Shown: one piece after another, positions 44,382 through 54,064 of the stretch
Layout: each line of letters begins with the position of its first letter
How positions within the stretch are numbered: position 1 is the first letter of the stretch
Source: Candidatus Prevotella equi
GTDB taxonomy: Bacteria > Bacteroidota > Bacteroidia > Bacteroidales > Bacteroidaceae
Direction: 5' to 3'
NCBI GenBank assembly: GCA_018065145.1
Contig: JAGHTW010000057.1
Span: forward strand, 1 to 56,604
DNA: 56,604 nt
The notes under the pieces: model-generated
The model's input: the letters and a program-made list of their open reading frames with translations, nothing else
The model's database searches: none
Told to the model about the DNA's origin: nothing
Translations under genes and position numbers: made by a program

Positions 44382-44389
44382 TAATTTTG
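44382..44389 (+). promoter_or_regulatory. -7 promoter box of the duplicated beta-sandwich protein gene
   Basis: TAATTTTG matches TAnnTTTG, with a leader of about 55 bases. No -33 TTTG at the standard spacing, suggesting activator dependence. Confidence 0.65.
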
Positions 44390-44450
44390 CACCCAGATTC
44401 CTATTGACGATAATAAAACGAATAACAAAATAAATAAAACCTACAAGATC

Positions 44451-45482
44451 ATGAAGAAATTCTTTACTCTTTTCGTAGCTCTCATGGCTACTCTCGCTAT
44501 CAATGCCACACAGGAAGACCTCAGCCTTTATAGCTTCACATGGGGTTATGGTTCAACAGCAGAAGTCATTGATGGCAAACTTAACGTTAACTACACCGGT
44601 GACTGGAGCGCTGCAGCAACAGGATTCAGCCCTGTAAAAGACCTCACTGGATGGGACTATATCTGCGTTGAGGTGGAGGCAATGACTAACTGCAACGAAA
44701 ATTTCCTTAAGATTTTCCTCGACGACTATCGCGAGAGCAGTTCTATACAGATAGAAAACGCATATTCAAACATCGACCTCAGCGAAGGAAAGACGGTTAT
44801 CAAACTGGACCTCAGCCAGACAACAAACGGTTGGGATCGCACTCAGGCTCGTTACCTCGGCATCATGGCTCAGAACGCCGGTGCACAGGTGGTTATCTCA
44901 CGTGTATATCTTGAGAACAATGCTTCAGAGAAGACTGAGCAGGACCTTGACCTCGGTGCCTTCACATGGGGTTACGGCTCTATTTCTACTGTTGTTGACG
45001 GCAAGCTTAACGTAGAACTCACTGGCGACTGGAGTGCTACGGCTACTGGCTTCAGCCCATGCAAAGACCTAACAGAATGGGATTACATCACTGTTGAGGT
45101 GGAGGCAATGACCAACTGCACTGATAACTTCCTCAAGATATTCCTTGACGACTCTCGCGCAAGCAGCGAAATTCAGATTGACTCAGAGTTTTCTGATATA
45201 GACCTCAGCGAAGGTAAGGCTACACTGAGACTGGACCTCAGCCAGACAACAAACGGATGGGACCGCACTCAGGCTCGTTACCTCGGCATCATGGCAAAGA
45301 ACGCTGGCGCACAATTCACCATCAGCAGAGTGTATCTCGAAAAGAAGGGTTCTGCTACCAACAATGTCGTTGCACAGAAGGCAAAGGAGAATAAAAAATG
45401 CTATAACATCCTCGGAATGCCTGTAAATGCAAACTACAAAGGCATCGTGATAGTAAACGGAAAGAAGTTATCTAACAAATAA
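44451..45482 (+). CDS. Secreted protein with two duplicated beta-sandwich-like units
   Basis: A 343-residue exported protein: signal peptide (about 1-19), unit 1 (about 22-155) and unit 2 (about 164-297), then a short tail (from about 318) with YNILGMPV and GIVIVNGKKL, a closing motif frequent in Prevotella extracellular proteins. The units are alike throughout: FTWGYGS, KLNV, TGDWSA, ATGFSP, EVEAMTNC, NFLKIFLDD, QTTNGWDRTQARYLGIMA. They repeat with a period of 142 codons. No catalytic motif is seen. The layout suggests a tandem carbohydrate-binding protein serving the adjoining beta-glucan PUL. It has its own promoter. Confidence 0.78.
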   Translation: MKKFFTLFVALMATLAINATQEDLSLYSFTWGYGSTAEVIDGKLNVNYTGDWSAAATGFSPVKDLTGWDYICVEVEAMTNCNENFLKIFLDDYRESSSIQIENAYSNIDLSEGKTVIKLDLSQTTNGWDRTQARYLGIMAQNAGAQVVISRVYLENNASEKTEQDLDLGAFTWGYGSISTVVDGKLNVELTGDWSATATGFSPCKDLTEWDYITVEVEAMTNCTDNFLKIFLDDSRASSEIQIDSEFSDIDLSEGKATLRLDLSQTTNGWDRTQARYLGIMAKNAGAQFTISRVYLEKKGSATNNVVAQKAKENKKCYNILGMPVNANYKGIVIVNGKKLSNK

Positions 45483-45496
45483 TCAAAACACATAAC

Positions 45497-45541
45497 AATA
45501 ATGCCACGAAATTATATAGTGTTAATTTTGTGGCATTATTG
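45497..45541 (+). terminator. Strong hairpin after the duplicated beta-sandwich gene
   Basis: CAATAATGCCACGAAATTA pairs with TAATTTTGTGGCATTATTG, about 19 bp, around a short AT loop. No T-run follows, so it could stabilise the 3' end of the mRNA rather than terminate. Confidence 0.6.
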
Positions 45542-45577
45542 GATATAATTTAGCAAGGTACAAACGTAAAATCTGAT

Positions 45578-45585
45578 TAACTTTG
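45578..45585 (+). promoter_or_regulatory. -7 promoter box of the beta-glucan PUL operon
   Basis: TAACTTTG matches TAnnTTTG, 48 bases before the GH94 start. No further box is seen before the following GH5, SusC and SusD genes, so they probably share this promoter. Confidence 0.65.
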
Positions 45586-45632
45586 CACCCAAACAATATT
45601 ATAGTTTTGAGTTAGCTAACTTAATAACCATT

Positions 45633-48092
45633 ATGAATAATACACAATACGGATATTTTGATGACTCAGCAAGAGAATATGTAATCACAAATCCTGCTAC
45701 GCCGTTTCCTTGGATTAACTATCTCGGAAACGAGGATTTCTTCGGTCTTATAAGTAACACCGCTGGTGGTTATAATTTCTACAAAGATGCTAAGTTCCGT
45801 CGCATCACACGCTACCGCTATAATGGTGTTCCTATGGATAACGGTGGACGCTATTTCTATATCAAGGACGGTGAGACGATATGGAATCCAGGATGGAAGC
45901 CTTGCAAGACTCCACTGGATAGTTATGAGTGCCGACATGGCATGAACTACACCCGCATCACTGGCGTGAAGAACGGCATCGAGGCATCGGTTCTCTTCTT
46001 CGTTCCTCTCAAAACGAAGGCTGAGGTGCAGCACCTGCGCATCACAAACACAAACGACGAGAAGAAGTCGCTGAAACTTTTCTCGTTCGCAGAGTGGTGT
46101 TTATGGAACGGCGCTACTGACATGGAGAACTTCCAGCGCAACTGGTCAACAGGAGAGGTAGAGATAGAGACAGCGGCTGACAGCACAACGATATATCACA
46201 AGACTGAGTACAAGGAACGCCGTAATCACTACGCGTATTATTCTGTAAACTGTGCAGTAAATGGTTACGATACCGACAGGGAATCTTTCATCGGTCTTTA
46301 CAATGAGTTCTCTGCACCAGAGGCTGTCGTAAATGGTAAGCCAACAAACAGCGTTGCACATGGTTGGAGTCCTGTGGCATCTCATTATATCGAGATAGAA
46401 CTGATGCCAGGAGAAAGCCGTGACATCATATTCGTTTTAGGTTATGAAGAGAATGAACAGGACAAGAAGTTCCAGGATGCTACTCCTGAAAACATAATAT
46501 CTTCTCTCGGCGAACGTGACCACCATATTATAAATAAGGAGAACTCTAACAATGTCATCAAGCGCTTCGCTACCGTAAAGGGCGTGGAAGAGGCTTTCGC
46601 TGAACTGAGAAACCTGTGGGATGACTTGCTTGACAGATATTCCGTTGTCAGCAGCGACGACAAACTGAACCGTATGGTGAATATATGGAATCAGTATCAG
46701 TGCATGATAACCTTCAACCTCTCTCGCTCTGCCTCATTCTTCGAAAGCGGCATCGGCAGAGGCATGGGATTCCGCGATTCTAACCAAGACCTCGTAGGAT
46801 TCGTTCACCAGGTGCCTTCACGTGCTCGCGAAAGAATCATCGACATTGCTTCAACACAATTCCCTGACGGTGGATGCTACCACCAGTATCAGCCGCTGAC
46901 AAAGCGTGGAAACAACGACATCGGCGGAGGATTCAACGATGATCCTATGTGGCTCATATTCGGTACAGTAGCCTACATCAAGGAGACAGGCGACTTCTCC
47001 ATACTCGACGAAATGGTGCCTTGGGACAACCAGCCAGGCAGCGAGGTATCGCTAATGGAGCATCTGCGCATAAGCTTTAACCACGTGATAGAGAATCTCG
47101 GACCTCACGGACTGCCACTCATCGGAAGAGCAGACTGGAACGACTGCCTGAACCTCAACTGCTTCTCTAATGATCCTAATGAGTCTTTCCAGACAACAGA
47201 GAATAATAACGTTGGCTCTAAGGCGGAATCATTGATGATTGCAGGACTCTTCGTGTATTGCGGAAGAGAATATGCAGAGCTTTGCGAACATATAGCACAA
47301 ACAGAAGAGGCTACTCGCGCCAACAAAGCCATCGACACCATGATAGAGGCCGTTAAGGCTCATGGATGGGACGGAGAATGGTATCTGCGCGCTTATGACT
47401 TCTACGGCAACAAGATTGGCTCAAACGAAAATGAAGAGGGTAAGATATTCATTGAGAGCCAGGGATGGTGCTCTATGGCAGAGATAGGTTCTGACAAGAA
47501 TATGCCACAACGAGCACTCGACTCCGTAAAGGAAATGCTTGACAGCGAGCATGGCATGGTGCTGAACTTCCCTGCATATACACGATACCACATCGAGATG
47601 GGAGAACAGTCAACATATCCTGCCGGATACAAAGAGAACGGAGGTATATTCTGCCATAACAACCCATGGGTTATCATTGGCGAAACAAAATGCGGACGCG
47701 GCAACGATGCATGGGAGCACTACACCAAGATTGCTCCAGCATGGGTAAAAGACCAGAAACTGCATAGAACAGAACCTTATGTTTACTGTCAATGTCTCGC
47801 TGGTAAGGAAGCAGCAAAGCCAGGAGAAGGAAAGAACTCATGGCTTACTGGTACAGCAGCATGGAACTGGATTACTATAACTCAGCACATTCTGGGCATA
47901 CAGCCAGAATATGACGGTCTGATGATAAACCCTTGTCTTCCTGAAACAATGAAGGAATACACCGTAAAGCGTAAATTCCGACAGGCTGAATACACCATCA
48001 AGGTTCTTAACCCTGACGGAAAACAAACGCCAGAGAAACCTACATTCATTCCTTACACACCTGGTAAGCACGATATAACAATAACACTTTGA
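45633..48092 (+). CDS. GH94 cellobiose/cellodextrin phosphorylase
   Basis: An 819-residue cytoplasmic enzyme without signal peptide. It belongs to GH94: N-terminal beta-sandwich (about 1-270), linker helices, (alpha/alpha)6 barrel and C-terminal sheet. The catalytic general acid is Asp504 in [10 protein letters not shown]. Phosphate-site regions and [11 protein letters not shown] are present. It splits cellobiose with phosphate to glucose 1-phosphate and glucose. Length and neighbouring cellulases favour cellobiose, but cellodextrin or laminaribiose cannot be excluded. Confidence 0.9.
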   Translation: MNNTQYGYFDDSAREYVITNPATPFPWINYLGNEDFFGLISNTAGGYNFYKDAKFRRITRYRYNGVPMDNGGRYFYIKDGETIWNPGWKPCKTPLDSYECRHGMNYTRITGVKNGIEASVLFFVPLKTKAEVQHLRITNTNDEKKSLKLFSFAEWCLWNGATDMENFQRNWSTGEVEIETAADSTTIYHKTEYKERRNHYAYYSVNCAVNGYDTDRESFIGLYNEFSAPEAVVNGKPTNSVAHGWSPVASHYIEIELMPGESRDIIFVLGYEENEQDKKFQDATPENIISSLGERDHHIINKENSNNVIKRFATVKGVEEAFAELRNLWDDLLDRYSVVSSDDKLNRMVNIWNQYQCMITFNLSRSASFFESGIGRGMGFRDSNQDLVGFVHQVPSRARERIIDIASTQFPDGGCYHQYQPLTKRGNNDIGGGFNDDPMWLIFGTVAYIKETGDFSILDEMVPWDNQPGSEVSLMEHLRISFNHVIENLGPHGLPLIGRADWNDCLNLNCFSNDPNESFQTTENNNVGSKAESLMIAGLFVYCGREYAELCEHIAQTEEATRANKAIDTMIEAVKAHGWDGEWYLRAYDFYGNKIGSNENEEGKIFIESQGWCSMAEIGSDKNMPQRALDSVKEMLDSEHGMVLNFPAYTRYHIEMGEQSTYPAGYKENGGIFCHNNPWVIIGETKCGRGNDAWEHYTKIAPAWVKDQKLHRTEPYVYCQCLAGKEAAKPGEGKNSWLTGTAAWNWITITQHILGIQPEYDGLMINPCLPETMKEYTVKRKFRQAEYTIKVLNPDGKQTPEKPTFIPYTPGKHDITITL

Positions 48093-48103
48093 TTATATAC
48101 AAT

Positions 48104-49438
48104 ATGAAAGTATCAAAACTAATAACTACAGCCATTTGTGCTATCATGTCGCTCACATCAACAGCGGCTTGTGGAGAACCAGAAGAGACAAACAATTTAA
48201 CGTCTTCAACTCAAAACAAGACACAACAAAATCCTACGCCAACAACACCTGCCCCAAAGGACTCTGCAGTGGAATTTGCACAGAACCTCGGAATAGGATG
48301 GAATCTCGGCAATAACCTTGACGCTTGGAACAGCAGCACAGGAGTAGCTGAAGAAACAAACTGGGGAAACGGAAAAGCTACGCAGGCTACATTCAATGCT
48401 GTCAAAGCTGCTGGATATAGAAGTGTTCGTATCCCTATCACATGGACAGGACATATCGGCGCTGCACCAGAGTATAACATCAGCACCACACGCATGAACC
48501 GCGTAGCAGAAGTGGTGGAATATGCTCATAAGGCTGGACTGTATGTCATCATAAACATTCACCACGATGGACACGCTGATACATTCAACGGCTCCGGACA
48601 ACCTGATAAGTTCGCATGGCTGAAAATAGAAGCTGCCGCAAAGGACGAGAGCGTAAACAATGCTATCAAGCAACAGCTCGCAAAGATGTGGACTCAGATA
48701 GCAGAACGATTCAAAAACGAAGGTAACTGGCTTATCTTTGAAACCCTCAACGAAATCCATGATGGCAACTGGGGCAATGAGTCGCTGATGTACAACCCAT
48801 CAAAACAGTATGCTGTACTCAACGAATGGAACCAGATAGCACTCAATGCTATCCGCGCTACAGGAGGTAACAACGCTACACGTTATGTAGGAATACCTGG
48901 ATATGTTTGTCAGCCAGGATTGACAGCAAAGAACCTCAAACTGCCTACTGACACTGCAAAAGGAAAACTCATGGTGGCTGTACACTCATACGACCCTTGG
49001 GATTATGCCGGATCGGGAAAATATGCACAATGGGGACACACAGGAAATGTTGATGCATATAAAAACGGAGAAAAAGAATATGTAGCAATGCTGGATATGC
49101 TATACAACAAATTCGTCGTAAACGACATTCCTGTTTACTTTGGTGAATTTGCATGCGTACATCGTACAGACCCTAAGGCAGAAGAATTCCGTAAGTATTA
49201 TCTGGAATATGTCTGCAAGGCAATGAAAGACCGCAAAATGGTTGGAATGTACTGGGACAACGGTTATGAGACAAACGGCAAAGGCACAGACGATGATGTC
49301 TTCGGACTCATAAACCATAACACTGGAGCATTTATCCTCGACGGAAAAGAGATATCAAAAATAATGGTAAACGCTTGGGAGAACACCAGCTCTTCATATA
49401 CACTGCAGAGCATCTACAACCGAGCTCCAAAACCATAA
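48104..49438 (+). CDS. GH5 endoglucanase, lipoprotein form
   Basis: A 444-residue lipoprotein with Cys23 in TAACGEPEE; the acidic residues after Cys fit a surface-export signal. A Q/T/P-rich linker (about 30-52) leads to the GH5 barrel (about 55-440): GWNLGNNLDAW, VRIPITWTGHIG, INIHHDGH, acid/base Glu217 in FETLNEIHD and nucleophile Glu348 in YFGEFACVHR. The subfamily is probably GH5_4 (beta-1,4-glucan or xyloglucan), not certain. The start is set at ATG 48104, where the signal peptide begins. Confidence 0.9.
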   Translation: MKVSKLITTAICAIMSLTSTAACGEPEETNNLTSSTQNKTQQNPTPTTPAPKDSAVEFAQNLGIGWNLGNNLDAWNSSTGVAEETNWGNGKATQATFNAVKAAGYRSVRIPITWTGHIGAAPEYNISTTRMNRVAEVVEYAHKAGLYVIINIHHDGHADTFNGSGQPDKFAWLKIEAAAKDESVNNAIKQQLAKMWTQIAERFKNEGNWLIFETLNEIHDGNWGNESLMYNPSKQYAVLNEWNQIALNAIRATGGNNATRYVGIPGYVCQPGLTAKNLKLPTDTAKGKLMVAVHSYDPWDYAGSGKYAQWGHTGNVDAYKNGEKEYVAMLDMLYNKFVVNDIPVYFGEFACVHRTDPKAEEFRKYYLEYVCKAMKDRKMVGMYWDNGYETNGKGTDDDVFGLINHNTGAFILDGKEISKIMVNAWENTSSSYTLQSIYNRAPKP

Positions 49439-49502
49439 TCCTTTCCATACAACAGACTAAGATCTATAAACAGTTCTTTTAATAAACTAAGACCCAATCA
49501 TC

Positions 49503-50768
49503 ATGTTTAGTAAGTACAAAATCGCGGTATCGTTTCTCTTTGCACTACTTGCGAATTTTTGCGCAAGCATCCCTGCTACTGCGCAAGAGACTAACGCCGC
49601 TAACGGAAAGAAAGAAGCCCTCGCCTTTGCTGAATCAATGGGTGTAGGCTGGAACCTCGGCAACAACCTCGATTCACATATCGATGGTGTCAGTGGCGAG
49701 ACAATGTGGGGAAACCCTGCTGCCACGCAAAAACTATTCAACAACCTCAAAAAGGCAGGTATCAGCACCGTTCGTATTCCTGTCACTTGGATAGGACACA
49801 TAGGCAAGGCACCAGAATATCGCATTGACAAAGAATGGATGGACCGCGTTGCAGAAGTCGTCGGATACGCAAAGAACGCCGGACTGAAAGCCATCATCAA
49901 TATACACCACGACGGATATGGTGCAGAGACAGATGCCAACAAAAAGAGTTTCTTCTGGCTTGACCTCCCTGCTGCTGCAAAGAACGAAGAGGTGAACACT
50001 AAGATAAAGCAGAAGCTTGCCATGGTATGGATGCAAATAGCTACACGATTCCAAAACGAAGGCGACTGGCTGATATTTGAAACTCTCAATGAGATACAAG
50101 ACGGCAAATGGGGCGGCGGTGAAAACACTACTGATGGTGGACATCAGTATCGTGTACTCAACGAATGGAACCAACTCTGCGTGGATGTAATACGCGCTAC
50201 AGGAGGTAACAACACCACACGTTACATCGGAGTACCAGGATATGTTTGCCAACCAGGACTGACAGTACAATATCTACGCATTCCTGATGACGAAACACCT
50301 AATAGACTTATGGTAGCAGTACACATGTATGACCCATGGGACTATGCCGGATCTGCAAAATACAACGAATGGGGACATACAGGAACTGATGTCGTACCCG
50401 ACAAAGCAGGAGAGACAGAGTATGTCGCTACACTCAATTCGTTATACAATAAATTTGTAAGAAAGGGCATACCGGTATATCTTGGAGAATACGGATGCGT
50501 GCATCGTAACAACGAAAAGGCAGAGAACTTCCGCAAATACTACCTTGAATATACTATCAAAGCACTTAAGATGCGCCACATGCCATTCCTCGTATGGGAC
50601 AACGGAAAAAGAACATACGGAGAAGAGGCCTTCGGTCTGATGGAACACAAAGAGGGACGCTTCATTCATAATGGTGAAGAGATAGTGAAACTCATGGTCA
50701 ACACATGGAATAACGAAGACCCTGACTATACTCTCGAAAGCATCTATGAACGTGCTCCACAACCATAA
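49503..50768 (+). CDS. GH5 endoglucanase, periplasmic form
   Basis: A 421-residue paralogue of the preceding GH5 with a type I signal peptide (cleavage near ATAQ, residue 28) and no lipobox or linker. Catalytic residues are Glu197 in FETLNEIQD and Glu329 in YLGEYGCVHR. The two share the whole barrel, including GWNLGNNLDSH and GNNTTRYIGVPGYVCQPGL. One at the surface and one in the periplasm would allow two-stage cutting of the same glucan. Confidence 0.9.
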   Translation: MFSKYKIAVSFLFALLANFCASIPATAQETNAANGKKEALAFAESMGVGWNLGNNLDSHIDGVSGETMWGNPAATQKLFNNLKKAGISTVRIPVTWIGHIGKAPEYRIDKEWMDRVAEVVGYAKNAGLKAIINIHHDGYGAETDANKKSFFWLDLPAAAKNEEVNTKIKQKLAMVWMQIATRFQNEGDWLIFETLNEIQDGKWGGGENTTDGGHQYRVLNEWNQLCVDVIRATGGNNTTRYIGVPGYVCQPGLTVQYLRIPDDETPNRLMVAVHMYDPWDYAGSAKYNEWGHTGTDVVPDKAGETEYVATLNSLYNKFVRKGIPVYLGEYGCVHRNNEKAENFRKYYLEYTIKALKMRHMPFLVWDNGKRTYGEEAFGLMEHKEGRFIHNGEEIVKLMVNTWNNEDPDYTLESIYERAPQP

Positions 50769-50825
50769 CAAAGAATAAAAAACTAAAATCAATAATCATT
50801 CCATTAACTTAAACGAACTTTCTTT

Positions 50826-53800
50826 ATGAAATCAAACATCAAACGTTGCTTCTGTTTTGGTGCTCTGATGCTAACAGCATTGGCAGGCATACCAACAACA
50901 GCATTGGCAGGAACAAACACTGCCATGGCGCTTCAGCAGCAAAACGGAAAGGTGAAAGGAAATGTTTCCGATGCCGATGGCGGTGTTATCGGCGCCACCG
51001 TAATGCAGAAAGGTACAAACAATGGTACTGTGACTGACATGGATGGTAATTTCTCCATCAATGCAAAGAAGGGTGACGTACTCGTCATCTCTTATGTAGG
51101 ATATAGCTCACAGGAAGTAAAGGTGGGCGATGGTCCTATTAATGTAAAATTAACTGACGACAACACTCAGTTATCAGAGGTTGTTGTAACTGCTCTTGGT
51201 GTAAAGCGTGACCGCAAGGCTCTCGGTTACGGTGTATCAGAAATAAAAGGTGAAGACCTTATTAAAGCAAAAGAAACAAACGTTATCAACTCACTCTCTG
51301 GTAAGGTAGCAGGTCTTGTCGTTCAACAGACTGCTGGTGGTGCATCGGGTTCTACACGTGTACAGCTCCGTGGTGCTACAGAACTGTCAGGAAACAATCA
51401 GCCTCTTTATGTTATAGATGGTGTGCCTCTCGACAATACCAACTTCCATAGCGTAGGACAGGCTGGTGGTTATGACCTCGGTGATGGTATATCTGCTATC
51501 AACCCTGACGACATTGAGAACATGACAGTCCTCAAAGGTCCTGCTGCAGCTGCTCTCTACGGTTCACGCGCTTCTCACGGTGTCATCATGATTACTACAA
51601 AGAAGGCGAACACGAACGAGAAATGGAGCGTAGAATATAACGGCTCTATCACAGCTGACACACAGTCTTCAAGCTGGGATAACGTACAAACAAAGTACGG
51701 TATGGGTTTCGCTGGCGGATACAACGCAGAAGCATCTTCTGGTACAAACTCAAGCTGGGGTCCTATAGCTGATAACTTCACTGTAAACTACAGCTATGCA
51801 CCTGACGGACAGAAGGAAAAGCTATTCTATATGTATCCTAACAATACCAGCAACTTCTTCCGCACCGGTGTGACAGCAACAAACACAGCTATCGTTTCTG
51901 TTTCTACAGGAAAGACAGGCGTACGTTTCTCTGCTACAGATATGCGTAACAAGGACATCCTGCCTACTAGTCACATGAGCCGTGACAACTTCAATCTGCG
52001 TGTAAACACATCTCTCGGAAAGGTTGACCTTGACTTCACTGCCAACTATACACGTGAAGACGTAAAGAACCGTCCTGCTCTCGGTGACTCGAAGTCTAAC
52101 GTAGGTAAGAACCTCATGACACTCGCAGGAACATTCAACCAGGAATGGCTGAAATACTATCAGAACGAAAGAGGTGAATATGTACCTTGGACCGGAAGAA
52201 GCGAGTACGACAAGAACCCTTACTGGGACTTGTACAAAAACGAGAATACTTCTGCAAAGGATATCTTCCGCTTCACAGCCAAGGCGGTATATAACATCAA
52301 TGATCACTTGAAGATTCAGGGTACTGTAGCTACTGACATCAACAACATGGAGTTCTCTGACTTTGCTGCACGCACAACACCAGGTCAGGGCGCTGGTCAG
52401 ATGACTTTGCAGACATTCAATAACCGTACAATCAACGCTGAGATCCTTGCTCTCTATAACAACTCATGGGGTGACTTTGATTTCAACGCTACACTCGGCG
52501 GTAATATCTTCAACGTAAACAACAAGAACTATACACTTTTCGGTCAGGAGCAGCAGATGGACGATATCAAGAATATCATGAACTACTCTGAGCAGAGCAT
52601 CACTCCTGGTACTTACAAGAAGCAGATTAACTCTATCTTCGCAAGTGCTGGCGTAGGTTATAAGCACACCTATTATCTCGATGCTACACTGCGCGGCGAT
52701 AAGTCTTCTACTCTTCCTGCTGGTAACAACGTATATGTATATCCTTCTGTTTCTGCCAGTGTTGTATGGTCAGAATACCTCAAAAACAAGAATATCATCA
52801 ACTATGGTAAGTTCCGTCTCTCATGGGCAAAGGTGGGTTCTGATACCGAACCATTCCAGCTCGGACTGAACTATGGCAATGCACAGTATAGCTACACAGG
52901 TTACAACATCGGTATGATCAACAACGTCACCAAGCCAAACGCTAACCTGCGTCCTACTATGACTAATTCATTTGAGTTAGGTCTTGAGACAAAGATGTTC
53001 AGAAACAGAATGAGCATTGACTTCACATACTACAACCAGAACTCAAAGGACCAGATTGTTTCTCTCGCTACTTCATCTGCCAGCGGCTATCAGTATAGTC
53101 TCGTGAATGCAGGTAACATCCGCAACTCTGGTATCGAGCTGGCTATCAACGGCCGCGTTCTTCAATACAAGGACTTCGGATGGGATATGGGATTCAACTT
53201 CTCTAAGAACTGGAACAAGGTAACATCACTCGTTGAGGGCATGGACTACTTTGAGCGTGAGAAGGCTACATGGTCTGGTGTCAGCGTAGGCGCAATGGTA
53301 GGCGAAAACTATGGTTGCATACGCGGTAGAGACTTCCAGCGCACCGACGATGGAAAGATTATCGTTGACGCAACAGGTATGCCTAAGTTGAGCGATGAAA
53401 TCAAGACTCTCGGCAATGCTTCATGGGATTGGACCGGTGGTTTCTACACTACATTCACATATAAAGGATTCCGTCTCTCTGCAGGCTTCGACGTAAAGGT
53501 AGGTGCTGACATCTACTCTATGTCTATGCGTTCAGCACTGCTCACAGGTCGCTCAATAGAGACACTGGAAGGACGTGACGAATGGTATGCTTCAGAAGAG
53601 GCTCGTAAGGCTGCCAATATGACACCAGAGCAGTGGCAACTCTCTGGCAACGCACGTGGTTACATCGTTAATGGTGTTATAGAAAACGCAGATGGTACTT
53701 ACAAGCCTAACAACATCGCTGTTGACCCAGAGGCTTACTGGAAATCAGTTTCAGATAACTGCCCTTCTCTCTTCATTTACGACAACTCTTACGTAAAGTG

Positions 53801-54020
53801 TCGCGAACTCACCTTCGGATATGACTTCCCTAAGAAGTGGTTGGGCAATAAGGTGAAGAGCCTCAGCGTTAGTTTCGTAGCTCGTAACCCATTCATTATA
53901 TGGAAGAACATTCCTAACATTGATCCTGACTCTGGCTATAACACTTCTGGTCTCGGTCTCGAATATGGTTCATTGCCTTCACGCCGTAGCTATGGTCTGA
54001 ACGTGAACCTCAAGTTCTAA
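50826..54020 (+). CDS. SusC-like TonB-dependent transporter of the beta-glucan PUL
   Basis: A 1064-residue outer-membrane importer: signal peptide (about 1-28), carboxypeptidase-D-like domain (about 40-115; GATVMQKGTNNGTVTDMDG), TonB-box region LSEVVVTALGVKR, plug domain (GNNQPLYVIDGVPLD, GSRASHGVIMITTKK) and barrel ending NVNLKF. It should import cello-oligosaccharides or related glucans. Confidence 0.93.
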   Translation: MKSNIKRCFCFGALMLTALAGIPTTALAGTNTAMALQQQNGKVKGNVSDADGGVIGATVMQKGTNNGTVTDMDGNFSINAKKGDVLVISYVGYSSQEVKVGDGPINVKLTDDNTQLSEVVVTALGVKRDRKALGYGVSEIKGEDLIKAKETNVINSLSGKVAGLVVQQTAGGASGSTRVQLRGATELSGNNQPLYVIDGVPLDNTNFHSVGQAGGYDLGDGISAINPDDIENMTVLKGPAAAALYGSRASHGVIMITTKKANTNEKWSVEYNGSITADTQSSSWDNVQTKYGMGFAGGYNAEASSGTNSSWGPIADNFTVNYSYAPDGQKEKLFYMYPNNTSNFFRTGVTATNTAIVSVSTGKTGVRFSATDMRNKDILPTSHMSRDNFNLRVNTSLGKVDLDFTANYTREDVKNRPALGDSKSNVGKNLMTLAGTFNQEWLKYYQNERGEYVPWTGRSEYDKNPYWDLYKNENTSAKDIFRFTAKAVYNINDHLKIQGTVATDINNMEFSDFAARTTPGQGAGQMTLQTFNNRTINAEILALYNNSWGDFDFNATLGGNIFNVNNKNYTLFGQEQQMDDIKNIMNYSEQSITPGTYKKQINSIFASAGVGYKHTYYLDATLRGDKSSTLPAGNNVYVYPSVSASVVWSEYLKNKNIINYGKFRLSWAKVGSDTEPFQLGLNYGNAQYSYTGYNIGMINNVTKPNANLRPTMTNSFELGLETKMFRNRMSIDFTYYNQNSKDQIVSLATSSASGYQYSLVNAGNIRNSGIELAINGRVLQYKDFGWDMGFNFSKNWNKVTSLVEGMDYFEREKATWSGVSVGAMVGENYGCIRGRDFQRTDDGKIIVDATGMPKLSDEIKTLGNASWDWTGGFYTTFTYKGFRLSAGFDVKVGADIYSMSMRSALLTGRSIETLEGRDEWYASEEARKAANMTPEQWQLSGNARGYIVNGVIENADGTYKPNNIAVDPEAYWKSVSDNCPSLFIYDNSYVKCRELTFGYDFPKKWLGNKVKSLSVSFVARNPFIIWKNIPNIDPDSGYNTSGLGLEYGSLPSRRSYGLNVNLKF

Positions 54021-54064
54021 TGTATTAACAGGAAAGTTTTATAACACTTAACAAATAGAATAAT

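Noticed and set aside
45523..45530. TAATTTTG as a second promoter box for the GH94 operon
   Set aside because: It is part of the 3' arm of the strong hairpin; the box at 45578 is better placed.
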